Origin: Spirochaetales bacterium
GTDB lineage: Bacteria; Spirochaetota; Spirochaetia; UBA9216
Direction: 5' to 3'
Length of the DNA stretch: 64,000 bases
Assembly (NCBI GenBank): GCA_016839055.1
Contig: JAEKNX010000014.1
Span: forward strand, 1-64,000
Part shown: positions 9,214-20,817 of the stretch, in pieces
Position numbering within the stretch: position 1 is the stretch's first letter
How the letters are laid out: each line of letters opens with the position of its first letter
The notes under the pieces: generated by a model
What the model was told of the DNA's origin: nothing
The model's database searches: none
What the model saw: the letters and a program-made list of their open reading frames with translations, nothing else
Position numbers and translations under genes: made by a program

Positions 9214-9635
9214 GATTTTTCAAGACCCCTTCTTTCAACAAATTTCACTTGTATAGGAAGCTTATTCCCAGCAAGTCGCATTGCTTCACATGCAAGCTCT
9301 GAGGTTACACCTGCCATTTCAAACATTACTGTTCCAGGCTTAACTTCTGCTACCCAGTGATCGGGAGCTCCCTTACCCTTACCCATTCTCGTTTCAGCAG
9401 GCTTTTTTGTATATGGAATGTCAGGGAAAATTCTGATCCATACTTTTCCGCCTCTCTTAATATGCCTTGTCATGGCAACACGAGCGGCTTCTATCTGCCT
9501 GTCTGTAATCCATTTATTTTCAAGAGAGACTAAACCAAAGTCACCGAAAGCTACGGTATTACCTCTGTTGGCGACGCCTCTTAAGCGCCCACCTCTCTGC
9601 CTCTTCCTGTATTTCGTTCGTTTCGGACTAAGCAT
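9210..9635 (-). CDS. rplP: 50S ribosomal protein L16
   Basis: Late-assembly protein that organises the A site of the peptidyl-transferase centre, 141 residues. [45 protein letters not shown] and the WVAEVKPG segment are classical L16. ATG preceded by AAGGAG. Four-base overlap with rpmC downstream. Confidence 0.97.
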   Translation of the reverse strand: MLSPKRTKYRKRQRGGRLRGVANRGNTVAFGDFGLVSLENKWITDRQIEAARVAMTRHIKRGGKVWIRIFPDIPYTKKPAETRMGKGKGAPDHWVAEVKPGTVMFEMAGVTSELACEAMRLAGNKLPIQVKFVERRGLEKS

Positions 9636-9640
9636 CTCGA

Positions 9641-10342
9641 CTAACTCCTTGCAGAGGACTTATCTCTCTGTTTCTTAACGAGAAGACCCGCATCCTCTTT
9701 CCGATCTTTTTTATAAACTTCACCGGTGAAGACCCAGACCTTGACGCCGATAAGACCAAAAGTTGTATCAGCTTCAGCAAAACCATATTCAATGTTAGCC
9801 CTGAGGGTATGCAGCGGAACTCGTCCCGCTTTGTACTGCTCAGTTCTCGACATTTCTGCTCCGCCAAGACGTCCGGAAACTTTAACCTTGATACCCTGAA
9901 TGCCGGTCTTCATCGCATTATTGACAGCCATCTTAAGGGTTCTTCTGAAAGAAGATCTTGACTTTAGCTGTCTTGCAATATTAAGCGCCACAATCTGAGC
10001 ATCACCTTCGGGCTGCTTGATTTCCTTAATCTTAATCTGTATTTTCTTACCGGCAATAGTCTGGAGCCTAATTCCAATTTTCTCGATATTAGAACCCTTT
10101 GCACCGATAATAATTCCAGGCCTGGACGTCTGTATTACGACAGTAATCCTCTGTGGATGCCTAATGATCTCGATATCAGAAATATCTGCGCCTTTAGTTT
10201 CGGGACAATTAAGAAGAGTTTTTCTGATCGCCAGATCTTCATGAAGTGTATCAGCATACTCTCTCGGGTCCACATACCATTTAGATTTCCAGGTTTTGTT
10301 TATACCGAGGCGTAAACCTATTGGATTAACTTTTTGACCCAT
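9641..10342 (-). CDS. rpsC: 30S ribosomal protein S3
   Basis: Head protein at the mRNA entry site, part of the ribosomal helicase activity. The KH domain with its GxxG loop ([12 protein letters not shown], near residue 80) and the C-terminal domain ([24 protein letters not shown]) are visible. The rplV stop directly precedes its ATG. Product 233 residues. Confidence 0.97.
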   Translation of the reverse strand: MGQKVNPIGLRLGINKTWKSKWYVDPREYADTLHEDLAIRKTLLNCPETKGADISDIEIIRHPQRITVVIQTSRPGIIIGAKGSNIEKIGIRLQTIAGKKIQIKIKEIKQPEGDAQIVALNIARQLKSRSSFRRTLKMAVNNAMKTGIQGIKVKVSGRLGGAEMSRTEQYKAGRVPLHTLRANIEYGFAEADTTFGLIGVKVWVFTGEVYKKDRKEDAGLLVKKQRDKSSARS

Positions 10343-10705
10343 TTATTCCCCCACGCTCGCGATTTCATCTACAACAACTGTTATGTGACTCATTCTTTTC
10401 AACAGAATGTCTCTTCTACCTCTACCTCTTGCCCATACTCTTTTCATTCTTGGACCATCATCAATCATAAGAACCTTAATGTACAGCATCTCTTCATCAA
10501 GGTTTTTATTCTGAAAAAGGGCATTGGCTGCTGCTGACATAATTGTCTTTCTTAAATACACAGCACCCTTCTGCGGTAAACTCTCGAGTATCGCAACAGC
10601 TTCAGTATAAGGTTTCATTCTTATGACATTAGCCACTCTTCTCAGTTTCGTAGGAGAGATCATGAGGTGTGTAGATTTTGCTTTATATCCTTTCTTTGCT
10701 TCCAT
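10343..10705 (-). CDS. rplV: 50S ribosomal protein L22
   Basis: Exit-tunnel protein. Its extended beta-hairpin lines the constriction (MKRVWARGRGRRDILLKRMSHITVVV is the hairpin/tail). Two adjacent ATGs occur, and the one at 10705 is seven bases from the AGG site and is preferred. About 120 residues. Lies between rpsS and rpsC. Confidence 0.95.
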   Translation of the reverse strand: MEAKKGYKAKSTHLMISPTKLRRVANVIRMKPYTEAVAILESLPQKGAVYLRKTIMSAAANALFQNKNLDEEMLYIKVLMIDDGPRMKRVWARGRGRRDILLKRMSHITVVVDEIASVGE

Positions 10706-10713
10706 CATCTTAC

Positions 10714-10995
10714 CTATCTCTTAGAAGATTTCTTATCTGACCCTGCGTGACCTCTGTAAAATCTTGTGGGAGAAAACTCACCGAGTTTATGTCCTACAAG
10801 GTTCTCAGTAATATAAACCGGCACCCAGGCTTTTCCGTTATATACAGAAATTGTAAATCCAACCATTTCCGGAATGATAGTAGATGATCTTGAAAAAGTC
10901 TTAATCATCTTCTTATCACCGGCTTTAGCCATTTCTACAACTTTTTTGTAAAGTTTCCTTTCAATAAAAGGACCTTTTTTTATTGACCTAGCCAC
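10714..10995 (-). CDS. rpsS: 30S ribosomal protein S19
   Basis: Head protein that forms a complex with S13, 93 residues. [18 protein letters not shown] and [19 protein letters not shown] are diagnostic. The start codon is GTG (10993-10995) six bases after AGGAG. Follows rplB by nine bases. Confidence 0.97.
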   Translation of the reverse strand: MARSIKKGPFIERKLYKKVVEMAKAGDKKMIKTFSRSSTIIPEMVGFTISVYNGKAWVPVYITENLVGHKLGEFSPTRFYRGHAGSDKKSSKR

Positions 10996-11004
10996 TACCT
11001 ACTC

Positions 11005-11829
11005 CTACTTCCGCTTCTTAACAATAAACTTGCTAGAAGATTTGCTTTTCTTTCTGGTTTTGTATCCCTTAGTCGGAACACCCCAAGGCGTTACAGGATG
11101 ACGTCCACCGGAGGTCTTTCCTTCACCACCACCATGCGGATGATCATGCGGGTTCATTACAACACCTCGAACCTTAGGTCTTCTACCAAGCCATCTGGAG
11201 CGGCCAGCTTTTCCGAGAGTCACATTCATGTGATCCTCATTACCAACCTCACCGAGTGTAGCATGGCACTTCTTAAAGACCATCCTCATCTCGCCGGAAG
11301 GAAGCTTAAGGGTTACATAGTCGCCTTCTTTAGCCACAATTGATGCACGCATTCCGGCTGAACGAACAAGCTGTCCGCCCCTTCCAAGCTGCAGTTCTAC
11401 ATTATGAACCATCATTCCAAGAGGGATATTCTCAAGCGGAAGAGTATTTCCAATTTCGATGGGAGCTCCGGGTCCGCTTATTACGGTTGTGCCGACAACT
11501 AATCCCTTCGGAGCAAGGATGTATCTCTTCTCACCATCCGCATAGATTACCAATGAAATATTGGCAGATCTGTTCGGATCATATTCTACGGACGCAACCT
11601 TTCCAGGAATACCGTATTTATCTCTCTTGAAATCAATAACTCTATATTTTCTTTTATGTCCGCCACCGCGTCTTCTAACTGCAATTCGTCCACCGGCACC
11701 ACGTCCGGCATGTTTACTGATACCACTAGTAAGCGACTTTTCAGACTGCTTTGTAGTGATCTCTTCGAACGTAAGTCCAGTTTTATATCTTAGACTCGGT
11801 GTTCTAGGATTATATTTCTTAATACCCAC
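11005..11829 (-). CDS. rplB: 50S ribosomal protein L2
   Basis: Large rRNA-binding protein required for subunit association and peptidyl-transferase activity, 274 residues. The OB/SH3 core ([17 protein letters not shown]) and the C-terminal [17 protein letters not shown] segment, which carries the conserved histidine near the catalytic centre, are both visible. Start codon GTG (11827-11829) behind a run of G. Confidence 0.97.
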   Translation of the reverse strand: MGIKKYNPRTPSLRYKTGLTFEEITTKQSEKSLTSGISKHAGRGAGGRIAVRRRGGGHKRKYRVIDFKRDKYGIPGKVASVEYDPNRSANISLVIYADGEKRYILAPKGLVVGTTVISGPGAPIEIGNTLPLENIPLGMMVHNVELQLGRGGQLVRSAGMRASIVAKEGDYVTLKLPSGEMRMVFKKCHATLGEVGNEDHMNVTLGKAGRSRWLGRRPKVRGVVMNPHDHPHGGGEGKTSGGRHPVTPWGVPTKGYKTRKKSKSSSKFIVKKRK

Positions 11830-11852
11830 GTTAGCCCCCTAAATCCTTCTGC

Positions 11853-12155
11853 CTAAACGCCGTCTACCGCGGCGATTTTCTCGCCGGGTTTCAGTGTAAC
11901 AATAGCTTTTTTCCAGGGAGTTGTTTTACCATGTCTCATACCTGATTTAGTTCTTGCCATTCTCGGTTTTGATTTAACATTAACGATTTGGCAGGAAACA
12001 GGCTGAACGTTAAAAAGATCTTTTACCGCTCCCATAATCTGGACCTTATTAGCACGTCTATCGACTTTGAAGACATACTTCTTGGTTTCGCCTTCTCTCA
12101 TAATATTGGTTTTTTCGGTTAGCACGGGTTCAACAATAATTGTCATTGCATCCAT
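11853..12155 (-). CDS. rplW: 50S ribosomal protein L23
   Basis: Exit-tunnel rim protein, docking site for trigger factor, 100 residues. PVLTEKTNIMREGETKKYVFKVDRRANKVQI is the family core. The annotated ATG immediately follows the rplD stop. A second in-frame ATG at 12146 is possible but less well placed for the GAGGG site. Confidence 0.95.
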   Translation of the reverse strand: MDAMTIIVEPVLTEKTNIMREGETKKYVFKVDRRANKVQIMGAVKDLFNVQPVSCQIVNVKSKPRMARTKSGMRHGKTTPWKKAIVTLKPGEKIAAVDGV

Positions 12156-12791
12156 TTATTTACCCTCACCCTTTCCGTAGAAATCATTAAGATTCCCGGC
12201 TGCTGTTTCAAGAAGAACTATCTTCTTGCCGTAAAACATATCATGCGCATTGAGTCTGTTGAATGACAGGATTTTCAGTCCCGGAATATTTCGTCCGGCA
12301 CGTCTTACCATCGCATCATCATCTTTAAGAACTACAACAGTTCTTCCGTCTACAGATAAACTCTTAAGAATCTTAATGAGATCCTTGGTTTTGCCCGAGT
12401 CGATGCTGAAATCTTCAACTACTACAAGTGATTCATTCTTAACTTTAAGGCTAAGAATAGACATCATTGCCGCTCTTTTCATCTTGCGCGGCATAGTATA
12501 TGAATAATCTCTCGGCTTCGGACCAAAAACTGTTCCTCCGCCTACCCAAACCGGAGACTTCTTGCTTCCGGCTCGTGCATGCCCTGTACCCTTCTGGGCC
12601 CATGGCTTAGCACCGCTTCCCCGTACTTCAGATCGACCCTTAGTACTGGCAGTTCCTACCCTTCGATTAGCCAGTTCATTTCTAATTGCATAGTAAATTG
12701 AACCTTCGCTAACCTCACGGCCAAAAACATCATCACTCAGAGTTATATCTTTTATCTCTTCGCCGTTTATCGAAAAGACCTTTGCTTTCAT
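12156..12791 (-). CDS. rplD: 50S ribosomal protein L4
   Basis: Tunnel-constriction protein. In enterobacteria it also autoregulates the S10 operon. The tunnel loop [34 protein letters not shown] is conserved and the Rossmann-like globular part follows. 211 residues, ATG behind AAGGGT. The leader structure that L4 uses in E. coli would lie upstream of rpsJ, where I see only a short hairpin. Confidence 0.97.
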   Translation of the reverse strand: MKAKVFSINGEEIKDITLSDDVFGREVSEGSIYYAIRNELANRRVGTASTKGRSEVRGSGAKPWAQKGTGHARAGSKKSPVWVGGGTVFGPKPRDYSYTMPRKMKRAAMMSILSLKVKNESLVVVEDFSIDSGKTKDLIKILKSLSVDGRTVVVLKDDDAMVRRAGRNIPGLKILSFNRLNAHDMFYGKKIVLLETAAGNLNDFYGKGEGK

Positions 12792-12805
12792 ATTCTTACC
12801 CTTTA

Positions 12806-13426
12806 CTATTTCTTCTTGGCACGTCTAACCAGTACAACACTGTTACGTGTTCCCGGCACCGCGCCTTTAACAAGAATAATCTGCTTTTCTGCATCAACCC
12901 TGACAACTTTCAGGTTCTGCACCGTTTTCCGCTCACCGCCCATTCTTCCAGCCATCTTCGTTCCCTTGATGACTCTGGATGGATAAGCAGCCATACCAGT
13001 TGAACCATTTGCTCTATGAAACTTTGAACCGTGTGTTGCGCGTCCACCGGAGAATCCGTGACGTTTCATTACACCCTGATAACCCTTACCCTTTGTAGTA
13101 CCTATTACGTCTACAAATTTAAGTTCATCAAGTAATTCAACTCCATACTTCTGACCAATTTCTGCTTCTAAGTCAAAATCTCTCATCTCATACAGAAACT
13201 GCTTTGGTTCAATTCCTTCAGGAAACTGTCCAGCATAAGGCTTTTTCACCTGTTTGCTTTTCTTGTCAACAGTTCCCATGACACAGGCTTCGTATCCGTC
13301 TTTTTTGACGTCTCTTTTGCCTACTATTACGTTATCTTCAAACTTAATTACTGTAACAGGGGTCATTACACCCTGCTCATCATAAACCTGTGTCATTCCG
13401 ACTTTCTTGCCGATTAGCCCTAACAT
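12806..13426 (-). CDS. rplC: 50S ribosomal protein L3
   Basis: Early-assembly protein whose long loop reaches the peptidyl-transferase centre. MLGLIGKKVGMTQVYDEQG and the loop HGFSGGRATHGSKFHRANGSTG are diagnostic. Start placed at the ATG at 13426, six bases from GAGG. Two other in-frame ATGs just upstream (13429, 13438) are closer to or before the site. About 206 residues. Confidence 0.96.
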   Translation of the reverse strand: MLGLIGKKVGMTQVYDEQGVMTPVTVIKFEDNVIVGKRDVKKDGYEACVMGTVDKKSKQVKKPYAGQFPEGIEPKQFLYEMRDFDLEAEIGQKYGVELLDELKFVDVIGTTKGKGYQGVMKRHGFSGGRATHGSKFHRANGSTGMAAYPSRVIKGTKMAGRMGGERKTVQNLKVVRVDAEKQIILVKGAVPGTRNSVVLVRRAKKK

Positions 13427-13456
13427 CATATACCTCAAATCAAACTAAAATTGTCG

Positions 13457-13768
13457 TTACTGCTTAATCTCTACATCAACGCCAGCGGGAAGCTCTAATG
13501 TCATTAAAGCGTCCATGACCTTTGAAGTAGGGTCTAAAATGTCAATAAGTCTCTTGTGTGTTCTCATCTCAAACTGTTCTCTGGACTTCTTATTAACATG
13601 AGGAGACCGCAGAACAGTGTATTTATTAATCCGCGTAGGCAGAGGTATCGGACCAGCAACCTTCGCACCAGCCTTACCAACTGTCTGCACAATTGATTTT
13701 GCACTCTGATCAACAAGTTCAACATCGAACCCTCTGAGCCTTACTCGAATCCTATCATTATTGGCCAT
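13457..13768 (-). CDS. rpsJ: 30S ribosomal protein S10
   Basis: Head protein that also acts as NusE in antitermination with NusB. The 103-residue product shows [18 protein letters not shown] and the conserved [35 protein letters not shown]. Start at 13768 (MANNDRIRV) behind AGGAGG. The in-frame upstream ATG at 13798 lies in the tuf-rpsJ hairpin and is rejected. First gene of the S10 part of the cluster after tuf. Confidence 0.97.
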   Translation of the reverse strand: MANNDRIRVRLRGFDVELVDQSAKSIVQTVGKAGAKVAGPIPLPTRINKYTVLRSPHVNKKSREQFEMRTHKRLIDILDPTSKVMDALMTLELPAGVDVEIKQ

Positions 13769-13788
13769 TATTCCTCCTGACAAATAGA

Positions 13789-13809
13789 GTCCCGACATTC
13801 AGTCGGGAC
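13789..13809 (-). other. Hairpin between tuf and rpsJ
   Basis: GTCCCGAC (13789-13796) pairs perfectly with GTCGGGAC (13802-13809) around a 5-base loop. No U-run follows on the minus strand, so it is more likely an mRNA processing site, a pause site or a 3' stabiliser for tuf mRNA than a full terminator. The rpsJ ribosome binding site lies just downstream. Confidence 0.6.
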
Positions 13810-13820
13810 CCCTGCCTTAT

Positions 13821-15005
13821 CTACTCTATTACCTCAGTTACCTGACCACTGGCAACTGTTCTACCACCCTCGCGGATAGCATATCTGAGACCTTTATCCA
13901 TTGCTATTGGGTGAATAAGTTCAACTATAAGCTCAACATTATCACCGGGCATAACCATCTGCTTATCTTCAGGAAGCGTTACCGAACCTGTGATATCAGT
14001 TGTTCTAAAATAGAACTGAGGTCTATAGCCTGAAAAGAATGGGGAGTGACGTCCGCCTTCCTCTTTACTAAGAACATAGGTTGCAGCCTTGAACTTGGTA
14101 TGAGGATGAATTGTTCCCGGCTTAGCAAGAACCTGTCCTCTCTCAACCGCTTTCTTGTCAATACCTCTAAGAAGAGCACCGATATTATCACCAGCCTGAC
14201 CATCATCAAGAAGTTTATTAAACATCTCAACACCGGTACAGACAGTCTTCTGAGTATCTTTAATACCTACGATTTCAATTTCATCACCGACATGCACAAC
14301 ACCGCGCTCAATACGACCGGTAACTACAGTTCCACGACCCTGAATTGAAAAAATATCTTCAATAGGCATAAGGAAAGGTTTATCGACATCCCTTTCGGGG
14401 ACAGGAAAATATGTATCCATTGCCTCAAGAAGCTCTACAACACACTTCGTCTTTTCCGCGTCATCGGGATTTGACATTGCATCGAAAGCTGAACCTTTAA
14501 TAAAAGGACAATCTGAAGGAAAATCATAAGTTTCAAGAATTTCCTGAACCTCAACCTCGACAAGCTCAACAAGTTCAGGATCAGCAAGATCCATCTTGTT
14601 AAGAAAAACGATAAGCTTAGGTACACCAACCTGCCTTGCAAGAAGGATGTGCTCTCTTGTTTGAGGTTCCGGACCGGAATCTGCAGCAACAAGAATTATA
14701 GCGCCGTCCATCTGGGCAGCACCTGTGATCATATTCTTGATATAGTCAGCATGGCCCGGACAGTCTACATGGGCATAATGCCTTGTTGCTGTCTCATACT
14801 CAATATGCCGAGTATTTATCGTGATACCTCGCGCTTTTTCTTCAGGTGCATTATCAATATCTTCGTAATTCATCACCTTACCGCCCATTTTCATTGAGCA
14901 GTACATTGAAATAGCGGCAGTAAGAGTAGTCTTACCATGGTCAACGTGACCAATTGTCCCAACGTTAATATGGTCCTTCGTTCTTTTAAATTTTTCTTTA
15001 GCCAT
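13821..15005 (-). CDS. tuf: Elongation factor Tu
   Basis: GTPase that delivers aminoacyl-tRNA to the ribosome. G-domain motifs: GHVDHGKT (18-25), RGITIN (switch I), DCPGH (near 81), NKMD (near 136), followed by domains II and III. 394 residues, the standard length. ATG behind AAGGAGG. It precedes rpsJ directly, and fusA, which usually separates rpsG and tuf in other bacteria, is absent from the whole window. Probably transcribed from the promoter near 15320-15348. Confidence 0.98.
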   Translation of the reverse strand: MAKEKFKRTKDHINVGTIGHVDHGKTTLTAAISMYCSMKMGGKVMNYEDIDNAPEEKARGITINTRHIEYETATRHYAHVDCPGHADYIKNMITGAAQMDGAIILVAADSGPEPQTREHILLARQVGVPKLIVFLNKMDLADPELVELVEVEVQEILETYDFPSDCPFIKGSAFDAMSNPDDAEKTKCVVELLEAMDTYFPVPERDVDKPFLMPIEDIFSIQGRGTVVTGRIERGVVHVGDEIEIVGIKDTQKTVCTGVEMFNKLLDDGQAGDNIGALLRGIDKKAVERGQVLAKPGTIHPHTKFKAATYVLSKEEGGRHSPFFSGYRPQFYFRTTDITGSVTLPEDKQMVMPGDNVELIVELIHPIAMDKGLRYAIREGGRTVASGQVTEVIE

Positions 15006-15403
15006 TCATTCCTCCTTACTACGACCCAAACGGCTGTAAATCATATGACAATATACATCTACCGTCACGGCAGTCTACCGCAATGGGTGCTTACATGTAT
15101 GTCAGCAATATAATAAACAATATCCAGGTATTAACCTGGGTTATCACCAAACTTCGCCTGTATAACTGTAATTTAGATAAAATGATACGTCACAATGTTT
15201 AAGATAAAACACGTATAATAGACAGCACCACCTTATCATCCATTTGACAGCTCGAAAGGACGATTGGTTTGGTAACAAAACCCGGACCGATTATGCATCA
15301 GCCCCAATCAAGTAAAAGCACTATAATAATTATAGCCTTTTAAGTCAAGCACTACATAGCCACAAAGGGGCTCAAGCAGGCTTGTTTAGAAAAAAATCAG
15401 AAA
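15006..15403 (-). other. 398-base gap: tuf leader and promoter region
   Basis: No gene is visible. The minus strand holds a good promoter (15320-15348) and, downstream of it, a leader of about 300 bases before tuf. The leader has a short hairpin, CCAGGT/ACCTGG around ATTA (near 15132-15147). I see no convincing terminator between rpsG and the promoter. The leader is long enough for regulatory structure, but I recognise no known motif. Confidence 0.5.
15320..15348 (-). promoter_or_regulatory. Promoter for the tuf-S10-alpha operon
   Basis: On the minus strand TTGACT (15348-15343) and TATAGT (15325-15320) are separated by exactly 17 bases, a near-consensus housekeeping promoter. Transcription would start near 15313, giving a leader of roughly 300 bases ahead of tuf. 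Confidence 0.7.
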
Positions 15404-15883
<480 letters not shown>

Positions 15884-16258
15884 CTAAGCCTTAGGCCTTT
15901 TAGCACCGTATTTAGAACGGCCCTGTTTTCGATCATTTACGCCAAGTGTATCCTTGGCTCCTCTAACGATATGATACCGTACCCCTGGAAGGTCCTTAAC
16001 TCGACCTCCGCGTAACAGAACAACTGAGTGCTCCTGAAGATTGTGACCTACACCGGGAATATACGCCGTAACTTCTATTCCATTGGTCAATCTTACTCTT
16101 GCAACCTTACGCAAAGCTGAATTAGGCTTCTTAGGAGTCACAGTCATCACACGGGTACAAACCCCTCTTTTCTGAGGGCAGGCATCAAGAGCGGGTGCAG
16201 TTGTCTTCTTCTTCACCAGCTTTCTGCCTTTTCTTACAAGTTGATTTATTGTAGGCAT
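15884..16258 (-). CDS. rpsL: 30S ribosomal protein S12
   Basis: Decoding-centre protein, site of streptomycin-resistance mutations. [30 protein letters not shown] (Lys 43 region) and the loop [14 protein letters not shown] (Asp that is methylthiolated in some bacteria) are conserved with the sensitive-type lysines. 124 residues. A possible promoter lies just upstream. Confidence 0.98.
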   Translation of the reverse strand: MPTINQLVRKGRKLVKKKTTAPALDACPQKRGVCTRVMTVTPKKPNSALRKVARVRLTNGIEVTAYIPGVGHNLQEHSVVLLRGGRVKDLPGVRYHIVRGAKDTLGVNDRKQGRSKYGAKRPKA

Positions 16259-16301
16259 TTACGTGTCTTACTCCCTAATATACCACTAACTAATATGTGG
16301 A

Positions 16302-16335
16302 CTTGACTCTAACAGTCAGCCTGAAAAAAGTCAAG
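16302..16335 (-). promoter_or_regulatory. Possible rpsL promoter within an inverted repeat
   Basis: On the minus strand TTGACT (16334-16329) and TAGAGT (16311-16306) are 17 bases apart. The -10 matches only four of six consensus bases. CTTGACT (16302-16308) and AGTCAAG (16329-16335) form a 7-bp inverted repeat spanning the site, so it could also be a hairpin in the rpoC-rpsL transcript. Confidence 0.4.
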
Positions 16336-16376
16336 CCCATCGCCTCATCATACTCAAAGGCGTGAAAAATTTCTAT

Positions 16377-19300
16377 TTATTCCGCGTCATCAGCGGGGCT
16401 GTTATCACTGAAAATTCCAGCCTCTGTTAACGCCTGCTCAATTCCGGTTCCAGCAAGAGACAGATTATTCTTATCCGGCACCACGCCACCTGCAGCCTCT
16501 TCGGCTGCCTGCTCGGCTTTTCTGTTTTCCAGAATCTGATGGATAGAGGCATCGAGATCCTCACTTGTATCGTCAAAGAGTCTTACATTCTTGTAAGCCC
16601 TCATCCCTGTACCGGCCGGAATAGGATGACCGATGACTACATTCTCTTTCAGTCCGCGAAGATTATCTACACTGCCGGCAATTGCCGCATTCGTAAGAAC
16701 CTTGGTAGTTTCCTGGAATGAAGCGGCAGACAAGAACGAATCAATATTCAGCGATGCGCGGGTAATTCCGAGCAGCAGAGGCTGAGCCACGGCGGGCTGG
16801 CCACCCTCCCTGATTACTTTTTTGTTCTCTTCATGAAACTTGTATTTATCAACCTGCTGGCCATAGATAAAGTTCGTATCGCCGACCTGGCAAATTTCAA
16901 TCTTCCTCATCATCTGTCTTACTATTACACCGATGTGCTTATCGTTGATAACAACACCCTGCATTCGGTAAACTTCCTGAACTTCATCAACAAGGTAAGA
17001 CTGCAGCTCATTTTCACCGAGTATATCAAGGATATCATGCGGATCAATAGCGCCGTCACAGAGGGGCTCGCCCGCCTCTACTAGGTCTCCGTCCCGAACC
17101 AGAAGATGCTTACCCATTGGAACAAGATGCTTGAATATCCGGGCACCGCTACCGTCAATGACTGAAAAATCATCTTCAATCTCGACAACACGCTTACCCT
17201 TAACAATACCCTTCAAATGAATAGTACCGCCTATCTGGGCAAGGACGGTTGGAGTCTTGGGCCTTCTTGCCTCAAAAAGCTCACCAACCCTAGGCAGACC
17301 TCCGGTAATATCTCTTGTTTTTACAGATTCTTTGAGAAGCTTGGCAAGTGTCTTACCAATATTTACCCGTTCACCATCTTCTACATTAAGATAGGCGTTT
17401 CCGGGCAGATAGTAAGACCCAATCGGCTCACCGTCATCATTAACAACGAGAAGCATCGGCTGAAGGGTCTCGAGAGCATGCTCTGTAATCTTCTTATCAA
17501 TATTTCCAGTATCCTCATTAACTTCTTCTTTAAATGTAGTGCCGAGAATAATATCCTGATACCTGACGATACCCTCGCACTCTGCGATTATCGGTTCAGA
17601 GAAGGGGTCGAAAACCGCAATTGAGTCTTCGGCTTCCACTACAGAATCAACACCGACCATGAGCTTTGCACCGGTTCTGATATCAATCCTCTGATCCTGG
17701 GCTACAACAACAACCTCTCCATCAAGAACGGATGCAAATCCGATCTCCAACGCTTCCAAGTCACCGGATTTCCCTTTAACAACAATCTCGCCCGGAACGA
17801 CTTTCACCCCGTTTTCTATCACGGCCTTGCCGCCGGCTTCTATCGGAATTCTCTGAAGAACCTTAGCTAGAACAATATTTCCCTTTCTTGTGTAAAGGAC
17901 GTCTCCGTTCTCGAGAGTTACAGTAGTACCGTTAATCTCTTTAATTAAAACCGGATAACGAAGATAAGTTCTGTTTTCCTCGCTCACCTTTGTCGCGGCT
18001 CCGCCGATATGGAAGGTTCTCATCGTAAGCTGCGTACCAGGCTGTCCAATAGACTGTGCCGCAATAATTCCTACCGCCTCACCTATTTCAACAGTCTTGT
18101 TGTTCGCAAGATTCCTTCCGTAACACCTCTGACATACTCCATGCTCGGCTTCACAGGTAAGCACGGTTCTTATTCTGACCGATTCAACTCCCGACTCTTC
18201 GATCGCGAGAGCGGCCTCGTCAGAGAGTTCCTCGTTAACATCAATCATAATCTCGCCGGTTATAGGATGTTTTACTCTCTCAAGAGTAAAACGTCCGGCA
18301 ATTCGGTCACTGAGTGACTCAACAACCTCTTCACCGTCCTTGATAGCCCGGATTTCAATACCGTTAATAGTACCGCAGTCATATTCGTTAATAACCACAT
18401 CCTGGGCTATATCAACCAGACGACGAGTAAGGTAACCCGCATCAGCTGTTTTAAGCGCTGTGTCAGCGAGTCCCTTACGGGCACCGTTTGTTGAAATAAA
18501 GAACTCGATAATAGAAAGACCCTCTTTGAAGTTCGATCTAATAGGAAGTTCAATAATATCACCGGACGGCTTGGCCATAAGTCCACGCATTCCGGAAAGC
18601 TGCCTAATCTGAGTCCGGCTACCTCTGGCTCCTGAGTCTGCCATCATGTAAACCGGGTTAAAACCAGCACGGTCTTCCTTGAGGGTCTTCATCAGAACAT
18701 TTGTAAGGTCTTCATTTATCTTACTCCAGACCTCAATAACACGGTTATATCGTTCTTCAGTTGTTATATGACCCTGCTGATATTGTTCCTGAATTACCGC
18801 AACTTCCGTATTAGCCGATTCGATCATCTCTTTTTTCTCTATCGGAATAATAATATCCTGCATACTTATAGTAGCGCCGAATATGGTTGCATACTTAAAG
18901 CCGGTATCTTTAATGGCATCAAGCATTGTGACAGTGACAGACGGTCCGTTCTTCTTTATGCTGTCGGCTATGAGGGCTCTCAGCTCTTTATCACCAAGAG
19001 ACCAGTTAACATATCCAAGCTCTTTCGGCATCGCGTTATTAAAAATAACGCGTCCCGCAGTCGTCTCAATATACTCACCGTTTATCTTGACCTTACACAT
19101 GGCCTGGTAATCAACAGCGCGGGCTTCCTGAGCAAGAACAATCTCATCGCCGCTGCCGAACCACTTACCTTCACCCGGAGCTCCAGGCCTGTTTCTCGTC
19201 AGATAGTTGATTCCAAGTACCATATCCTGTGAAGGAAAAACAACAGGGCTTCCGCTTGCAGGGTTCAGAAGGTTATTTGTTGAAAGCATAAGCGTCCAAC

Positions 19301-20705
19301 ACTCTATCTGAGCCGCCTGAGTGAGCGGAACATGGACTGCCATCTGGTCTCCGTCAAAGTCGGCGTTATACGCGTGACACACGAGAGGATGCAGCTTTAT
19401 AGCCTTTCCCTGAACCAGAACCGGCTCAAAGGCCTGAATGCCGAGCCGGTGAAGTGTCGGCGCTCGGTTTAAAAGAACCGGATGTTCGCGAACGACTTCA
19501 TCAAGAACCGCCCAGACTTCGGGAGTTTCCTGCTCAACAAGATTCTTTGCTTTCTTGATATTATAAACCACGTCTTTCTCAACGAGTTTTTTCATTATAA
19601 AAGGCTTGTACAACTCCAGAGCCATCTTCGTCGGAAGTCCGCATTGGTGCATCCTGAGTTCAGGACCGACAACGATAACCGAACGTCCGGAATAGTCAAC
19701 ACGTTTTCCAAGCAGGTTCTGCCTAAAACGTCCCTGCTTTCCTTTAAGAAAGTCAGAGAGAGACTTTAGCGGCCTGTTTGACGCACCCTTAACAACTCTC
19801 TTCTTCTTGGAGTTATCAAATAGGGCATCAACCGCTTCCTGCAGCATCCTCTTCTCATTACGGATAATGATATCGGGAGCGTTAAGCGACATGAGCCTCT
19901 TGAGCCGGTTATTCCTGTTTATGACCCTACGATACAGATCATTAAGGTCAGATGTAGCAAAACGTCCTCCGTCCAGCTGAACCATAGGACGCAGTTCTGG
20001 CGGAATTACCGGAATAACATCAAGAATCATCCATTCGGGCTTATTCTTGGAATCACGAAAGTTTTCTACTATCTCAATTCTCTTAAGGAGCCTCTTGTCC
20101 GCTTTCGCGCCCTTCTCAGCCATCTTAACCCTAAGTTCCACCGAAAGTACATCAAGATCGATTCTTTCCAGCAGGCTGCGGATAGCCTCGGCACCTATTC
20201 CGGCAGAAAAACTCTGGCCGTAACGTTCGCGCGCAAGGTTGTAATCTTCTTCCGTGAGAAGATCCATCTTCTTGAGGTCGGTATCACCCGGATCAATTAC
20301 TATGTATTTCTCGTAATACAGTATCGATCTGAGCGCCGCGACCGACAAATCCAGCAGTAAACCCATTCGCGACGGAACAGATCTATAATACCAGATGTGA
20401 GAAACCGGTGAGGCAAGTTCAATATGCCCCATTCGCTCACGCCTAACCTTAAAATGAGTAACTTCAACCCCACAACGGTCACAGATCACACCCTTATAAC
20501 GGATGGATTTGAATTTTCCGCAGTAACACTCCCATTCCTTGGTTGTTCCGAAGATTCGCTCACAGAACAGCCCATCCTTTTCAGGCCTCAGGGTTCGATA
20601 ATTGATCGTTTCAGGTTTCTTTACTTCACCGTATGACCACGCCCGAATTTGTTCGGGAGAGGCCAGCATTATTTGTATATGATCAAAATCCTGTATTTCT
20701 CTCAT
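16377..20705 (-). CDS. rpoC: DNA-directed RNA polymerase subunit beta-prime
   Basis: Catalytic subunit of RNA polymerase, 1442 residues. The N-terminal zinc site is C60, C62, C75, C78 (CYCG ... CDRCG). The active-site loop [12 protein letters not shown] (near residue 460) holds the three Mg-binding aspartates, and the second zinc ribbon ([11 protein letters not shown]) is present in the middle. Trigger-loop motif [10 protein letters not shown] is visible. The C-terminal extension after about residue 1390 is acidic and Ala-rich. Begins 110 bases after rpoB, past two hairpins. Confidence 0.98.
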   Translation of the reverse strand: MREIQDFDHIQIMLASPEQIRAWSYGEVKKPETINYRTLRPEKDGLFCERIFGTTKEWECYCGKFKSIRYKGVICDRCGVEVTHFKVRRERMGHIELASPVSHIWYYRSVPSRMGLLLDLSVAALRSILYYEKYIVIDPGDTDLKKMDLLTEEDYNLARERYGQSFSAGIGAEAIRSLLERIDLDVLSVELRVKMAEKGAKADKRLLKRIEIVENFRDSKNKPEWMILDVIPVIPPELRPMVQLDGGRFATSDLNDLYRRVINRNNRLKRLMSLNAPDIIIRNEKRMLQEAVDALFDNSKKKRVVKGASNRPLKSLSDFLKGKQGRFRQNLLGKRVDYSGRSVIVVGPELRMHQCGLPTKMALELYKPFIMKKLVEKDVVYNIKKAKNLVEQETPEVWAVLDEVVREHPVLLNRAPTLHRLGIQAFEPVLVQGKAIKLHPLVCHAYNADFDGDQMAVHVPLTQAAQIECWTLMLSTNNLLNPASGSPVVFPSQDMVLGINYLTRNRPGAPGEGKWFGSGDEIVLAQEARAVDYQAMCKVKINGEYIETTAGRVIFNNAMPKELGYVNWSLGDKELRALIADSIKKNGPSVTVTMLDAIKDTGFKYATIFGATISMQDIIIPIEKKEMIESANTEVAVIQEQYQQGHITTEERYNRVIEVWSKINEDLTNVLMKTLKEDRAGFNPVYMMADSGARGSRTQIRQLSGMRGLMAKPSGDIIELPIRSNFKEGLSIIEFFISTNGARKGLADTALKTADAGYLTRRLVDIAQDVVINEYDCGTINGIEIRAIKDGEEVVESLSDRIAGRFTLERVKHPITGEIMIDVNEELSDEAALAIEESGVESVRIRTVLTCEAEHGVCQRCYGRNLANNKTVEIGEAVGIIAAQSIGQPGTQLTMRTFHIGGAATKVSEENRTYLRYPVLIKEINGTTVTLENGDVLYTRKGNIVLAKVLQRIPIEAGGKAVIENGVKVVPGEIVVKGKSGDLEALEIGFASVLDGEVVVVAQDQRIDIRTGAKLMVGVDSVVEAEDSIAVFDPFSEPIIAECEGIVRYQDIILGTTFKEEVNEDTGNIDKKITEHALETLQPMLLVVNDDGEPIGSYYLPGNAYLNVEDGERVNIGKTLAKLLKESVKTRDITGGLPRVGELFEARRPKTPTVLAQIGGTIHLKGIVKGKRVVEIEDDFSVIDGSGARIFKHLVPMGKHLLVRDGDLVEAGEPLCDGAIDPHDILDILGENELQSYLVDEVQEVYRMQGVVINDKHIGVIVRQMMRKIEICQVGDTNFIYGQQVDKYKFHEENKKVIREGGQPAVAQPLLLGITRASLNIDSFLSAASFQETTKVLTNAAIAGSVDNLRGLKENVVIGHPIPAGTGMRAYKNVRLFDDTSEDLDASIHQILENRKAEQAAEEAAGGVVPDKNNLSLAGTGIEQALTEAGIFSDNSPADDAE

Positions 20706-20724
20706 CTATTATCTCCTATAATAG

Positions 20725-20742
20725 CCCGCCATGGAAGGCGGG
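20725..20742 (-). other. rpoB-rpoC intergenic hairpin 1
   Basis: CCCGCC (20725-20730) and GGCGGG (20737-20742) pair around the loop ATGGAA, which is UUCCAU in the transcript. It sits 20 bases before rpoC and has no U-run, so it is unlikely to be a terminator. The loop sequence is identical to that of hairpin 2. Confidence 0.6.
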
Positions 20743-20785
20743 TTAATAGAATGAAGATTGAAAGGCTTCGCCCGACAAACTTCAA

Positions 20786-20817
20786 AATATAATTAAACAT
20801 GGAAGTTTAATTATATT
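20786..20817 (-). other. rpoB-rpoC intergenic hairpin 2, overlapping the rpoB stop
   Basis: A 13-bp uninterrupted AU-rich stem (20786-20798 with 20805-20817) closes the same six-base loop ATGGAA as hairpin 1. Its 5' arm on the transcript includes part of the rpoB stop codon. A role in mRNA processing or in setting the rpoB/rpoC ratio is possible. Confidence 0.6.

Noticed and set aside
15372-15403. Terminator directly after rpsG
   Set aside because: A T-run exists but the only stem is four base pairs (CAGA/TCTG), too weak to claim.
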